From Clostridia bacterium (GTDB lineage: Bacteria > Bacillota > Clostridia > Oscillospirales > Acutalibacteraceae), in the NCBI GenBank assembly GCA_017409845.1, contig JAFQRY010000014.1, positions 62,001-126,000 of the forward strand: a DNA stretch of 64,000 nucleotides, read 5' to 3'. Every line of letters begins with the position of its first letter. The stretch's first letter is position 1. Both the position numbers and the translations under genes were made by a program. Below the pieces are notes generated by a model. The model saw only the letters and a program-made list of their open reading frames with translations. It did no database searches and was not told where the DNA came from. This document shows, one piece after another, positions 27,307-36,111 of the stretch.

Positions 27307-28938
27307 ATGAATTTAACCTGTTATGATTATCTGAAGGTTTCTGCCAGAAGAAACGGAGATTTCAATGCCGTTCAGGCTTTCGGCACAAAAACCAAATTAT
27401 CAAAGTTAATAAAGGATATTGATGCGGTTGCTGCATATATCAACTCTATCGGCATTAAGCAGGGTGATGTTGTAACTGTTTTTCTGCCCAATGTTGTTCA
27501 TGCGTTCACAACTTTTTATGCACTCAATAAAATAGGCGTCATCGCCAATATCGTTCATCCTCTGACTTCTCCCGAAGCTCTGAAGGAAATAATGGATACT
27601 GCAGAATCAAAAGCGATTTTTATTCTGGATATCATTGCGGCAAAATATGCCGATATGATTAACAAATCAGGCGTTCCGTGCATTATGTGCTCAAACTCTG
27701 ATTATATTATGGCACCTGTTGTTCCCGCTTTCAAGGTTTTTGAAAAGATTAAGGGAAAGGGAATTGATGCTTTTAAAAACAGCATCAAGTATTCAAAAGC
27801 TGTTTCAAAGGGTGCGACCCTCAAAGCGGTTGAATGCCATGACGGCTCCAAAACAGCCGTTTATCTTCACGGTGGCGGAACAACCGGCAAGAGTAAAACA
27901 ATCATGCTTTCAAGCAATAATCTTAACAGTCTTGCCGAAAAGCTCAATACTCTCGATGTGCCTCATAAGCCCGGTGAAGAGTATTCAATTATGGTTCTTC
28001 CCATTTTCCATGCTTTCGGTCTCGGAATTGCCATGCATTTCCCTCTTACGCACGGTTTTACTTCAATTCCCGTGCCCCAGTTTGACGCCGACAGCGTGTG
28101 CAAGATGATGAAAAAGAATAAGGTAACCTTTCTTCTCGGTGTTCCCAATATGTATAAAAAGCTTATGGAATCCGAGCTTTTTGAAGGTCCGCATCTCAAG
28201 AATCTTCGTCTTGTTTTCTGTGGCGGCGACTTTCTTGCCGAAAGACTTGTCAAGGAATTCAACAAAAAGGTTGCGAAATACGGCGGTAAAGGCAAGCTTT
28301 TCAGAGGCTACGGTCTTACTGAGGTTTCATCGGTTTGCAGCGTAAATACTTACGAAAACTGCCGTGAGGATTCAATAGGTAAGCCTCTCGGTGATATAAC
28401 CGTTGAAATATGGGATGAAATGCACAGGCGTGTTCCTGCAGGTCAGACGGGTGAAATCGTTGTTAAGGGCGATACGGTTATGCAGGGATATTTTAACGGT
28501 AAAGATACAGTCAGAAATGACGGCATTCATATTGATTCCTCGGGCAACAGATGGGTGCTTACGGGTGATCTCGGATATATGGATTCCGACGGATTTATTT
28601 TCTTTACCGGCAGAAAGAAAAGAATGATAATCATTTCGGGATACAATGTTTATCCCGCAGATATAGAAAATGTTGTGCTTCAGCTTCCGTTTATCGGCGA
28701 AGCATGTGCCGTTCAGGGTTATCAGAAGAATAAGCCATGCGTCAAGCTTTGCGTAACTCTTAATCAGTCAATGAATAAAGAGCAGGCGATTGACAAGATT
28801 CAGCTTTATTGCAAAAAGAATCTTGCTAAATTTTCTTGCCCGAGAAAAATAGAAATTCTCGACAGCTTCCCCAGAACCAAAATGGCAAAGGTTGACTTTA
28901 TGAAGCTTTCGGATAAATACAACCCCAACGAAAAGTGA
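27307..28938 (+). CDS. AMP-forming acyl-CoA synthetase-like adenylating enzyme
   Basis: Class I adenylate-forming enzyme that should activate a carboxylic acid as acyl-AMP and then usually acyl-CoA. The 543-residue chain has the phosphate-binding loop YLHGGGTTGKSKTIMLSSNN (near residue 180), the adenine-binding FRGYGLTEVSS, the ribose-binding LTGDLGYMD, the hinge GRKKRMIIISGYNVYPADIE and a C-terminal Lys in FPRTKMAKVDF that would complete adenylation. The loop has Gly-Gly before TTGKSK where many ligases have Ser/Thr. A cyclophilin gene follows after nine bases. Fatty acids are a likely but unproven substrate. Confidence 0.88.
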   Translation: MNLTCYDYLKVSARRNGDFNAVQAFGTKTKLSKLIKDIDAVAAYINSIGIKQGDVVTVFLPNVVHAFTTFYALNKIGVIANIVHPLTSPEALKEIMDTAESKAIFILDIIAAKYADMINKSGVPCIMCSNSDYIMAPVVPAFKVFEKIKGKGIDAFKNSIKYSKAVSKGATLKAVECHDGSKTAVYLHGGGTTGKSKTIMLSSNNLNSLAEKLNTLDVPHKPGEEYSIMVLPIFHAFGLGIAMHFPLTHGFTSIPVPQFDADSVCKMMKKNKVTFLLGVPNMYKKLMESELFEGPHLKNLRLVFCGGDFLAERLVKEFNKKVAKYGGKGKLFRGYGLTEVSSVCSVNTYENCREDSIGKPLGDITVEIWDEMHRRVPAGQTGEIVVKGDTVMQGYFNGKDTVRNDGIHIDSSGNRWVLTGDLGYMDSDGFIFFTGRKKRMIIISGYNVYPADIENVVLQLPFIGEACAVQGYQKNKPCVKLCVTLNQSMNKEQAIDKIQLYCKKNLAKFSCPRKIEILDSFPRTKMAKVDFMKLSDKYNPNEK

Positions 28939-28947
28939 GGAATTTAA

Positions 28948-29544
28948 ATGAGCAAGCAGATAAGAGCCCTTCAGCAGGGCGATACGGTTGCTGTTATGAA
29001 AACAACTCTCGGTGAGATAAAGATTCTTCTTTTCCCCGATGCAGCACCCAAAACCGTTGAAAATTTTACAACACATGCAAAGAACGGATATTATAACGGA
29101 ATTATTTTTCACCGTGTTATTCCCGATTTTATGATTCAGGGCGGTGACCCTACCGGAACAGGCAGAGGCGGCGAGAGCATCTGGGGCAGAAGCTTTGAGG
29201 ATGAATTCAGCGTTGATTATCATAATATCAGAGGTGCCCTTTCGATGGCAAACGCAGGTCCTTTGACCAACGGAAGCCAGTTCTTTATCGTTCAGGCAAA
29301 AGAGGTTGATGCGGGTCTTCTCTCTCAGATGGAGCAGCTTTCAGACAGAGGCTTTCCCACGGAATGCGTAGAAGATTACAAGGCTCTCGGCGGCACCCCT
29401 TGGCTTGATTTCAAGCATACAGTTTTCGGTCAGGTTGTTGAGGGCATGGAAACCGTTGATGCTATTGCAGCGGTTAAAACAAGCTACGGTGACAAGCCCG
29501 TTGAGGATGTTGTTATCCTCGGAATTGATATTGAAACAGTATAA
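28948..29544 (+). CDS. cyclophilin-type peptidyl-prolyl cis-trans isomerase
   Basis: Cytoplasmic prolyl isomerase (198 residues, no signal peptide). Catalytic-core motifs [39 protein letters not shown] and the substrate-binding Phe/Trp region ([20 protein letters not shown]) are intact. A 25-residue insertion (about 116-140) sits between the core and the FKHTVFG strand, longer than in small bacterial cyclophilins. GTGAGGA precedes ATG 28948, nine bases after the ligase gene. Confidence 0.93.
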   Translation: MSKQIRALQQGDTVAVMKTTLGEIKILLFPDAAPKTVENFTTHAKNGYYNGIIFHRVIPDFMIQGGDPTGTGRGGESIWGRSFEDEFSVDYHNIRGALSMANAGPLTNGSQFFIVQAKEVDAGLLSQMEQLSDRGFPTECVEDYKALGGTPWLDFKHTVFGQVVEGMETVDAIAAVKTSYGDKPVEDVVILGIDIETV

Positions 29545-29550
29545 TGCAAA

Positions 29551-29595
29551 ATCCCCCGGTATCCGGAATGCTCCGTATACCGGGGGATGATTTTT
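29551..29595. terminator. strong bidirectional terminator
   Basis: Long GC stem ATCCCCCGGTAT-C-CGGA / TCCG-T-ATACCGGGGGAT (29551-29587) with one mismatch and an ATGC loop, followed by a TTTTT run on the plus strand. It separates the convergent cyclophilin and PHP genes. Confidence 0.9.
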
Positions 29596-29600
29596 ATGCT

Positions 29601-31199
29601 TTAGAATAAGTTAAGAACGATTCTGCCGATAAGACCGCCGTATCTGTCAACAAGAGCAAAGAGGAAGTCAAAGAAGCCGAAATCGAGAATGAATTCATCA
29701 CCGCTGTCGGTTGCTTTATCAGCGTTGAGCGTGAAGCCTTCTGTATAGATTACACCGCCTTCGCCAAAGATTTCTGCTCTGACATAGCCTTTGATAACGT
29801 TTTCATAATCGTTGAGGTCAAATGCCGTGTCATCAGCTTTGGTTGTTGCAATAAGCTTTCCGTCTGAAATCCAGCGGATAAGAAGAGCGTTTTCCGAATC
29901 AATTGTAATTGTGTCTTCTGCTTCGTTAACGGTGATTGATTTCACTTCGGGTCTTGTTGCCGTTGCAACAAAGCCTTCATCGTCAAGGGATGTGTAGCTT
30001 ACGCCGACATTGCCGTCATCAGATGAGTTTGCGATTTCCTCGCATTCGGCGTCATACTGTGCAACGAGAGCTGAAATAGTTTTATAAAGCTCTGTTTCAC
30101 CGTAGAATTTTTTGAGTCCTTCCGCAATCTGAGCAAGCTCATCACGGTTATGGATACATGTGCTCTGAGGAAGAACCTCGCCGTTAAGGAGAGCTTTCTT
30201 TACATTTGCGGATGTTTTTGCTTCGGCAAGAACAATAAGGCTGCCGGTGTCAATTTTATCAAGCTGGTGTGCATCGCTTGTAGCAATGGCGGTAACGGTT
30301 TTGCCCGATTTCGCAGCTTTGGCAAGCATGATATCCCAGAGCTTTCTTTCGTATCTTGTTCTGCCGTCACCTTTGCTGTTGATATCAATGCCGATGCAGG
30401 ATTCATAATTGTTGATGTAACCGTAGAATTTGTTGATGTAATAATTGTATGACCAATTATCCATGTTATAGGCATCTTCCTGATAAAGCTCATAGCGTGC
30501 CTGAGTATATTCGCCGGGATGGTTTATAACTGAAAGTGCACCTGCCTTGTCGGCACCGGTGATTGCGTTTCTGTAGCCGCTGGGGAAGTTGCAGTTGAAT
30601 TCGCCGAACCAGCTGTTAACATGGGCGTTGATTGAAACGGCATTGTTTTCAACACCATAAGGAATACGGAGAATTTCATGTCCGTCTTCCATGACAAGAT
30701 AATCGTCTGTTCCGTTGTTTTTCATTTCATATTTAACGCCGCCGGCAAATGCACCGCTCTGCTCAAGATAATCAAGATTACCGTCTGATTTTCCGAAAAG
30801 AGTCATAACCTTGGTGATGAATTTTGAACCGAGAGTGCTGTCAGTCCAGCTCATATCCGAAACACCGTGGTCGGTGATGGAAACGATGTCATATCCCGTG
30901 AGATAGTGACGCTCAAGTGAAGCGGTTAAAGTATCATCGCCGTCGCTTGCGTTTGTATGAGTGTGGAGAGCGGCTTTATACTGCTTGACAGTAGCCCAGT
31001 TGATATTATCATAGGGATTTGTGATTGTATAGCCGCCGACTGCAGGCACATCAGTACCGGGAGCATCCGAAGGAGTGGTCACATCTGAGGGAGTTGACAC
31101 ATCCGAAGGTGTTGAGCTTGCGGCAAACGCAAAGGGTATACCTGAAATCAGCATGACCGATGCAAGAATAACCGCAACGGCATTTTTGAAGTTTTTCAT
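29601..31199 (-). CDS. secreted PHP-domain protein
   Basis: A 532-residue exported protein. A signal peptide (about 1-27, ending PFAFA) is followed by a linker in which TPSDV/TPSDA recurs three times. The PHP (polymerase and histidinol phosphatase) fold begins with H79-T-H81 (ALHTHTNASDG), then D110-H111 (SITDHGV) and later a TAIATSDAHQLD motif; these residues would bind metals for phosphoester hydrolysis. A C-terminal beta domain (about 400-500) ends in a hydrophobic/aromatic tail DFGFFDFLFALVDR...IVLNLF. GGAGG precedes ATG 31199. Substrate unknown; secreted PHP proteins are not well characterised. Confidence 0.85.
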   Translation of the reverse strand: MKNFKNAVAVILASVMLISGIPFAFAASSTPSDVSTPSDVTTPSDAPGTDVPAVGGYTITNPYDNINWATVKQYKAALHTHTNASDGDDTLTASLERHYLTGYDIVSITDHGVSDMSWTDSTLGSKFITKVMTLFGKSDGNLDYLEQSGAFAGGVKYEMKNNGTDDYLVMEDGHEILRIPYGVENNAVSINAHVNSWFGEFNCNFPSGYRNAITGADKAGALSVINHPGEYTQARYELYQEDAYNMDNWSYNYYINKFYGYINNYESCIGIDINSKGDGRTRYERKLWDIMLAKAAKSGKTVTAIATSDAHQLDKIDTGSLIVLAEAKTSANVKKALLNGEVLPQSTCIHNRDELAQIAEGLKKFYGETELYKTISALVAQYDAECEEIANSSDDGNVGVSYTSLDDEGFVATATRPEVKSITVNEAEDTITIDSENALLIRWISDGKLIATTKADDTAFDLNDYENVIKGYVRAEIFGEGGVIYTEGFTLNADKATDSGDEFILDFGFFDFLFALVDRYGGLIGRIVLNLF

Positions 31200-31243
31200 T
31201 TACTTTTACCTCCGTTAGAATTTTGATGAATAATATTAAAAGT

Positions 31244-31272
31244 ATTATATCAAATTCAATTTTATTTGTAAA
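31244..31272 (-). promoter_or_regulatory. sigma-A promoter of the PHP gene
   Basis: On the minus strand: TTTACA (31267-31272), 17-bp spacer, TATAAT (31244-31249), extended by TGA before the -10. About 45 bases ahead of the start codon. Confidence 0.75.
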
Positions 31273-31324
31273 TACTTAACAAAAAAATAATGCTATTTTT
31301 GTGAATATGAAAGGTTGTTGATGT

Positions 31325-31353
31325 TTGATATTTTTTAATATATATGTTATTAT
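31325..31353 (+). promoter_or_regulatory. sigma-A promoter of the propeller-GH43-lipase operon
   Basis: TTGATA (31325-31330), 17-bp spacer, TATTAT (31348-31353), about 33 bases before the start of the first gene. It is divergent from the PHP promoter. Confidence 0.65.
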
Positions 31354-31385
31354 AAAGACATGCTTTTTATAAAGGAGAAATCACG

Positions 31386-32243
31386 ATGTTTATTGTAAGA
31401 AAAATCTGGTCATTTATTACCTTACCGCTTTTGCTTATAACGCTGCTCACAACTCCCGCTGCAAGCAGCACCGAAAGTGCTCAGCTTGTTTCCGAGAATG
31501 CTTTTGTGTTTGAAAAAGCACTGCTTATGGGTCAGGGTATTGCAACAGACGGCGAATACTACTATACAAGCGGTGCAATAACCGCTCTTAAGCTTACGGC
31601 ACTTGCAAAATTCACATTTGAGGATATGGAAATTGTTGACAGCCATATCAACCCTCTTCCCGATGAATGCACCGAAAGAGGCAATGACCATATCGGCGGA
31701 ATAAGTGTCTACAACGGAAAAATTTATGCTTCGGTTGAAGACAGTGAGGATTATCTTTCACCCTGCATTGTTGTATTTGACTGCGAAACCCTTGAGCCCA
31801 CAGGTGAAATCTATGACCTGCCGAATGATATTTTTGATGACGGTGTTCCCTGGTGTGCGGTTGACGGCGAAACTGGAATGCTTTACGCATCAAAGTGGAC
31901 TGACATAAATTCTGTTTATGTTTATGATATTGCAAATTCAATGAGCTTTGTCAAAGAAATTAAGCTTTCAGAAACCATCCACCGCATTCAGGGCGGAGAA
32001 TTCTATAAAGGTAAGCTTTATCTTTCACACGATATTGAAGATAACGGCAACTTCAAAAACATTCTCGGCGTTGATATAAATACAGGTGCGGTTGAAGTTG
32101 CAGCAATCCGTGATGTCGGCGGAGACAATATCGAGGCTGAGGGTCTGACTTTTTATCCCGCAGAAGACGGTTCGGTTATGCATGTTCTTGACTATAACAA
32201 GGTAATCGGTATTTTTGTGCGTCATTATAAAGTTAATTTCTGA
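31386..32243 (+). CDS. secreted beta-propeller-like protein, function unknown
   Basis: A 285-residue protein with a signal peptide (about 1-27) and repeated beta-strand blocks such as GQGIATDGEYYYTS, GGISVYNGKIYASVED, CAVDGETGMLYASKW and GGEFYKGKLYLSHDI, typical of a small beta-propeller. No lipobox or transmembrane anchor, so likely released. Paired Asp/Asn loops could bind calcium or a glycan. It is first in an operon with GH43 (10-base gap) and a lipase-like gene (13-base gap), which suggests a role in binding or sensing the same substrate. AAAGGAG precedes ATG 31386. Confidence 0.78.
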   Translation: MFIVRKIWSFITLPLLLITLLTTPAASSTESAQLVSENAFVFEKALLMGQGIATDGEYYYTSGAITALKLTALAKFTFEDMEIVDSHINPLPDECTERGNDHIGGISVYNGKIYASVEDSEDYLSPCIVVFDCETLEPTGEIYDLPNDIFDDGVPWCAVDGETGMLYASKWTDINSVYVYDIANSMSFVKEIKLSETIHRIQGGEFYKGKLYLSHDIEDNGNFKNILGVDINTGAVEVAAIRDVGGDNIEAEGLTFYPAEDGSVMHVLDYNKVIGIFVRHYKVNF

Positions 32244-32253
32244 GGTAAAAAAT

Positions 32254-33102
32254 ATGAATTTCAAGGATATTAATATCAGAGATCCTTTTGTTCTTCCATA
32301 TGACGGGAAATATTATCTTTACGGAACAAGAGGCGAAACCGCATGGACGAAGGCATACGGACTTGATGTTTATGTGAGCGATGACCTTGAAAACTGGAGC
32401 GAACCGCATGAATGCTTTTCCGTTCCCGAAAATTTCTGGGGAGAAAAAAATATCTGGGCACCCGAGGTTCATCTGTATAACGGCATTTTTTATATGTTTG
32501 TTTCGTTCTATTCGGAAAAAAGAAGCAGGGCAACTCAGATTTTAAAGAGTAATTCTCCCATGGGTCCCTTCCTTCCGTTTACGGACGATGCAATAACTCC
32601 GATTGGATGGAGATGCCTTGACGGAACGTTTTATGTTGACAAAAACGGCGATCCGTATATCGTTTTTTGCCGTGAGTGGGTGCAGGTTACAGACGGAGAA
32701 ATCCATGCCATGAAGCTGAAAAAGGATTTGTCTGCACCTGACGGAGACCCTGTTCTGCTGTTTAAAGCATCTGAACCTGAGTGGGCAGAAAAGGACAGAG
32801 ATAAATATATCACCGACGGCCCGTTCATGTATCGCACAAAAGAGGGCAGACTTCTTATGATATGGTCAACCTTTACTCATAAGGGGTATGTTCAGGCGGT
32901 TGCGTATTCCGATAACGGCGAAATTGACGGCAACTGGAAGCACGAAAAACCGATGTTTGAAGAGGACGGCGGACACGGAATGATATTTGATGCTTATGAC
33001 AGCAAAAAATATCTTATTCTTCATTCGCCAAACGAGAATCCGCTTGAAAGACCCGTTCTTCTTGAAATAACAGAAGAAAACGGAAGTCTTAAGCTTATCT
33101 GA
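32254..33102 (+). CDS. GH43-family glycoside hydrolase, no signal peptide
   Basis: A 282-residue five-bladed propeller enzyme of the GH43 clan (arabinofuranosidase/xylosidase types). The likely base is D10 (IRDPFVL) and the likely pKa-modulating Asp is D123 (CLDGTFYVDKNGDPY). The position where GH43 enzymes usually have the acid Glu (EGP) reads ITDGPFMYRTKEG, i.e. D188, a feature I recall from some subfamilies. No signal peptide, unlike both operon neighbours, so it should act on imported oligosaccharides. ATG 32254 follows GAGGTAA. Confidence 0.85.
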   Translation: MNFKDINIRDPFVLPYDGKYYLYGTRGETAWTKAYGLDVYVSDDLENWSEPHECFSVPENFWGEKNIWAPEVHLYNGIFYMFVSFYSEKRSRATQILKSNSPMGPFLPFTDDAITPIGWRCLDGTFYVDKNGDPYIVFCREWVQVTDGEIHAMKLKKDLSAPDGDPVLLFKASEPEWAEKDRDKYITDGPFMYRTKEGRLLMIWSTFTHKGYVQAVAYSDNGEIDGNWKHEKPMFEEDGGHGMIFDAYDSKKYLILHSPNENPLERPVLLEITEENGSLKLI

Positions 33103-33115
33103 AAGAGGTTTTGAA

Positions 33116-34579
33116 ATGAAAAAAGTTTTAAGCTTGTTGCTTGCAGTTTCAATGCTTGCGGCAATTATTGTGCCTGCTTTTGCACAGGAAAAATCAGAAA
33201 CACACAATCCCGATGAATGCGGAAATGTTCCCGTTATTATAGTAAGGGGAATGGATTTCGGCGGACTTTATGTTGATCTCGGAACCGAAAACGAAACTCC
33301 TGCAATCAATACCGATGTGGGAATGATTGTCAAGGGTGCACTCAAAGCAATCGGAATGAGTATTATCAGATTTGATTTTGATTATTTTATTGACGGTGTA
33401 ATTGAGCTTGCAAACGGCATTTTCAAAAATTTTACAATGGATGAAAACGGAGATTCGCTTTATAATGTCAGCGTGCCTAAATACCCCGAAAGTGCCGACA
33501 ATTATCAGAATCTCTGCGATGGAGAAGGCTTTGAATACGGCATGGTCAGAACCTGCATTGAAGCCTTCGGTGAAGGTCATACATACTATATAAATTATGA
33601 TTGGCGTCTTGATCCCTATGTTGTTGCCGATGATATCAACGCCGCTGTTGAGGCTGCAACAAAGAAAACCGGACATGATAAGGTCAATATTGTCTGCTGC
33701 AGCATGGGCGGCATAATGACGGTTGCTTATCTTGATGAATACGGATATGATAAGGTCAACAGATGTTTGTTTATGTCATCAACCTTCTGCGGTGCACAGG
33801 TTGCATCTGATTTGCTTTGCGGCAAGGTTGAGATAGAGCCCGAAAATCTTTATAACATGCTCAGAAATCTGACATCGGATAATAAATTCCTTTCATTCCT
33901 TATTGACGCCCTTGACTTTATGGGAGTTTTCAAAGGTGTAACCGCTCTTACCGATTATATTTTTGATAATTATAAGGAAGAAGTATACAAAGATACGATT
34001 ATCCCCGTTTTCGGCAAAATGCTGACTCTCTGGGGTCTTGTTCAGCCCGAAGACTATGAAAACGCAATAAATTATATTTTTGGCGGCAGAACAGCAGAGA
34101 ATGCAGCATTCCTTAAGCGCGCAGATGCACTCCGCGAGCTTATGGACGGCAGAACGGCTCTTATCAACGAAATGATTGATAACGGAGTTGAGATTGCCGT
34201 TGTTGCTCATTACGGTACACCCGTTGTTCCCGTTTATGAAAACTCACATTTCAACGGTGACGGAACGCTCGAAACATATCAGATGTCGGGATATGCGACC
34301 GTTGCACCTTACGGAGAAACTCTCGGAGATAACTACGTTGCCGAAAAGCCGGAATATCTTTCACCCGACAGAGTTGTTGACCTTTCAACAGCACTTTTCC
34401 CCGAATATACTTATATTATCAGGGGTGCACCGCATGTTGCGGGCTCTTACGGAACGGATTATGCCGATTTCCTTGTGTGGCTTCTCAGCTATGACGGTGA
34501 ATTTTATGCAGGTGCGAGTGAAAAATATCCGCAGTTTATGATATCGGATTCCGCACAGACACTCAGTTCATTTGAATAA
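33116..34579 (+). CDS. secreted lipase/esterase-like alpha/beta hydrolase (LCAT-like)
   Basis: A 487-residue exported alpha/beta hydrolase. Signal peptide about 1-23 (ending PAFA). The nucleophile elbow is V-x-I-V-C-C-S196-M-G-G, so the first Gly of the usual GxSxG is Cys; the general layout, with YINYDWRLDP before and a late His in IRGAPHVAGSYG, resembles the LCAT/phospholipid acyltransferase-type lipase family. Between them is a helical cap (about 220-370). It is last in the operon with the propeller and GH43 genes, before a strong terminator. Lipid, acetyl- or feruloyl-ester substrates are all possible. Confidence 0.8.
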   Translation: MKKVLSLLLAVSMLAAIIVPAFAQEKSETHNPDECGNVPVIIVRGMDFGGLYVDLGTENETPAINTDVGMIVKGALKAIGMSIIRFDFDYFIDGVIELANGIFKNFTMDENGDSLYNVSVPKYPESADNYQNLCDGEGFEYGMVRTCIEAFGEGHTYYINYDWRLDPYVVADDINAAVEAATKKTGHDKVNIVCCSMGGIMTVAYLDEYGYDKVNRCLFMSSTFCGAQVASDLLCGKVEIEPENLYNMLRNLTSDNKFLSFLIDALDFMGVFKGVTALTDYIFDNYKEEVYKDTIIPVFGKMLTLWGLVQPEDYENAINYIFGGRTAENAAFLKRADALRELMDGRTALINEMIDNGVEIAVVAHYGTPVVPVYENSHFNGDGTLETYQMSGYATVAPYGETLGDNYVAEKPEYLSPDRVVDLSTALFPEYTYIIRGAPHVAGSYGTDYADFLVWLLSYDGEFYAGASEKYPQFMISDSAQTLSSFE

Positions 34580-34586
34580 AAAATTA

Positions 34587-34620
34587 CAGCGTGTACCGTG
34601 AAAGTACACGCTGATTTTTT
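34587..34620 (+). terminator. rho-independent terminator
   Basis: Perfect 10-bp stem CAGCGTGTAC / GTACACGCTG (34587-34596, 34604-34613), 7-base loop, then ATTTTTTT. It closes the propeller-GH43-lipase operon and abuts the stop of the convergent phosphatase gene. Confidence 0.92.
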
Positions 34621-35300
34621 TACTCAAGATGACCTGTATCATTTATGTATTCAAAAACAGTATCGCCGTATTTATTGGTGCCTTCTTTATAAAAAATAAC
34701 CTTCGTCACACCCGTATTCTGAATACTGATATCAAAAGCAGGAGCTTCCTCGAATCCCATAATATGAAAAATAAGAATTGTAAGAAATGCCGCATGAGCA
34801 ACAATAGCAACCTTTTCTCCGCTTGTATGCCGTGAATGCAGATAATCCATAACGGATTTTGCTCTGTCAAATATTTCAGCTTCATTTTCAAATGTGCTGT
34901 GACAAACTCTCGGGTCATCTTTGCTTATTCCTTGTGCAAGACATGCCGTTTTGCAGAATTCTTTCATTTCTTCAACGGTAATTCCGTCATATTCCGGAGA
35001 GATTCCGACCTCCGAAAGCACGGGAAGAATGTTGAGCGGCTTTGATGAATTCTGATGCCTGAGAATACCGTCTGCGGTGCTGATTGCTCTTATGAGACCG
35101 CTTGAATAAATATAATCGAAATCGGTCATGCTCAGGCACCGACCGACAAGATCAGCCTGAATCATTCCTTTCTCGGTGAGAAGAGGGTCATTTGATTCTT
35201 TTAATGTAAGTTCATCCTTGTCATAGCCTGCATTGCCCATGCTCTGACCGTGACGGATAAGATAAAGTTCAAGCTCAACAATCGGTTTTATGTTTTCCAT
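34620..35300 (-). CDS. histidine phosphatase family protein
   Basis: A 226-residue phosphoglycerate-mutase-like phosphatase. The catalytic His is H17 in LYLIRHGQSMGN; the second motif SSGLIRAISTADGIL and the late VAIVAHAAFLTILIF supply the other Arg and His. No signal peptide. The substrate could be a small phospho-metabolite or alpha-ribazole phosphate; nothing nearby decides. GGAGG lies before ATG 35300 on the minus strand. Confidence 0.9.
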   Translation of the reverse strand: MENIKPIVELELYLIRHGQSMGNAGYDKDELTLKESNDPLLTEKGMIQADLVGRCLSMTDFDYIYSSGLIRAISTADGILRHQNSSKPLNILPVLSEVGISPEYDGITVEEMKEFCKTACLAQGISKDDPRVCHSTFENEAEIFDRAKSVMDYLHSRHTSGEKVAIVAHAAFLTILIFHIMGFEEAPAFDISIQNTGVTKVIFYKEGTNKYGDTVFEYINDTGHLE

Positions 35301-35375
35301 CAGACAACCTCCGCTTAAAATATATAATGATTATATTGAAAATAAAGTGAAAAGTCAATCTCACAAACAGGTTTC

Positions 35376-35404
35376 TTGACATTGCGGGATTAAAATATTA
35401 ATAT
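35376..35404 (+). promoter_or_regulatory. sigma-A promoter of thiN
   Basis: TTGACA (35376-35381), 17-bp spacer, TAATAT (35399-35404), about 30 bases before the ATG. A TATAAT five bases further on is at poor spacing. Confidence 0.65.
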
Positions 35405-35436
35405 ATAATCACAAAAATAATTTAAGGAAGTTTCAT

Positions 35437-36048
35437 ATGGCTGTTTGTTATGTCGTTGGTGCGGGTGATTGCACTTTACTTGATTTTGAAAAGAAAAGCG
35501 GAGATCTGATTATCGCTGCAGACGGGGGATATAAATATCTTGCTTCTGCAGGAATAAAGCCCGATATTCTTGTAGGCGATTTTGATTCGCTCGGTGATAT
35601 CCCTGAAAACGAAAATATTGTCAGGCTTAATCCCGTCAAGGATATAACCGATATGGATGCCGCTGTCGGAATCGGAATTGAAAAAGGATATTCCGAGTTT
35701 GTTATTTACGGTGCACTCGGCGGAAGATTTGACCATTCACTTGCGAATGTTCAGTTGCTTGCCCGTCTTTCACAGCAAGGAAAAAAAGCGGAGCTTCGCA
35801 ACGGCGAAACCGTTATAACTGCCGTGACCGACGGAAAAATAACGTTTGATTCATCACATAAAGGCTATGTTTCTGTTTTTTCACACAGCGATATATGCGG
35901 AAAAGTCTGCATAAGAGGCCTTAAATACACTCTTGAAGATGCAGCGCTGAAAAATACTTTTACTCTCGGAATAAGTAATGAATTTATCGGCTCTGAGAGC
36001 GAAATAATCATAGAAAAAGGAACTGCAATTATCATTTATAATCCTTGA
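35437..36048 (+). CDS. thiN: thiamine pyrophosphokinase
   Basis: Transfers pyrophosphate from ATP to thiamine to give thiamine diphosphate, the cofactor of the transketolase and IolD also encoded in this window. The 203-residue protein shows family motifs IAADGGYKYL, GIKPDILVGDFDS, KDITDMDAA and YGALGGRFDHSLAN, and the C-terminal beta domain with SNEFIG. AAGGAAG precedes ATG 35437. It is a single-gene unit with its own promoter; no TPP riboswitch is seen in the short leader. Confidence 0.94.
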   Translation: MAVCYVVGAGDCTLLDFEKKSGDLIIAADGGYKYLASAGIKPDILVGDFDSLGDIPENENIVRLNPVKDITDMDAAVGIGIEKGYSEFVIYGALGGRFDHSLANVQLLARLSQQGKKAELRNGETVITAVTDGKITFDSSHKGYVSVFSHSDICGKVCIRGLKYTLEDAALKNTFTLGISNEFIGSESEIIIEKGTAIIIYNP

Positions 36049-36052
36049 TTGC

Positions 36053-36082
36053 TTGACATAGCGTTCGGAAAAGTGATAAAAT
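36053..36082 (+). promoter_or_regulatory. sigma-A promoter of the metallophosphoesterase gene
   Basis: TTGACA (36053-36058), 18-bp spacer, TAAAAT (36077-36082) with TGA before the -10; about 30 bases before the start. The -35 begins five bases after the thiN stop. Confidence 0.75.
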
Positions 36083-36111
36083 AGCAATCATAATTATGGG
36101 AGGTAAATTAT

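Noticed and set aside
35382-35436. possible TPP riboswitch before thiN
   Set aside because: The leader from the predicted promoter to the ATG is only about 30 bases, too short for a TPP aptamer.
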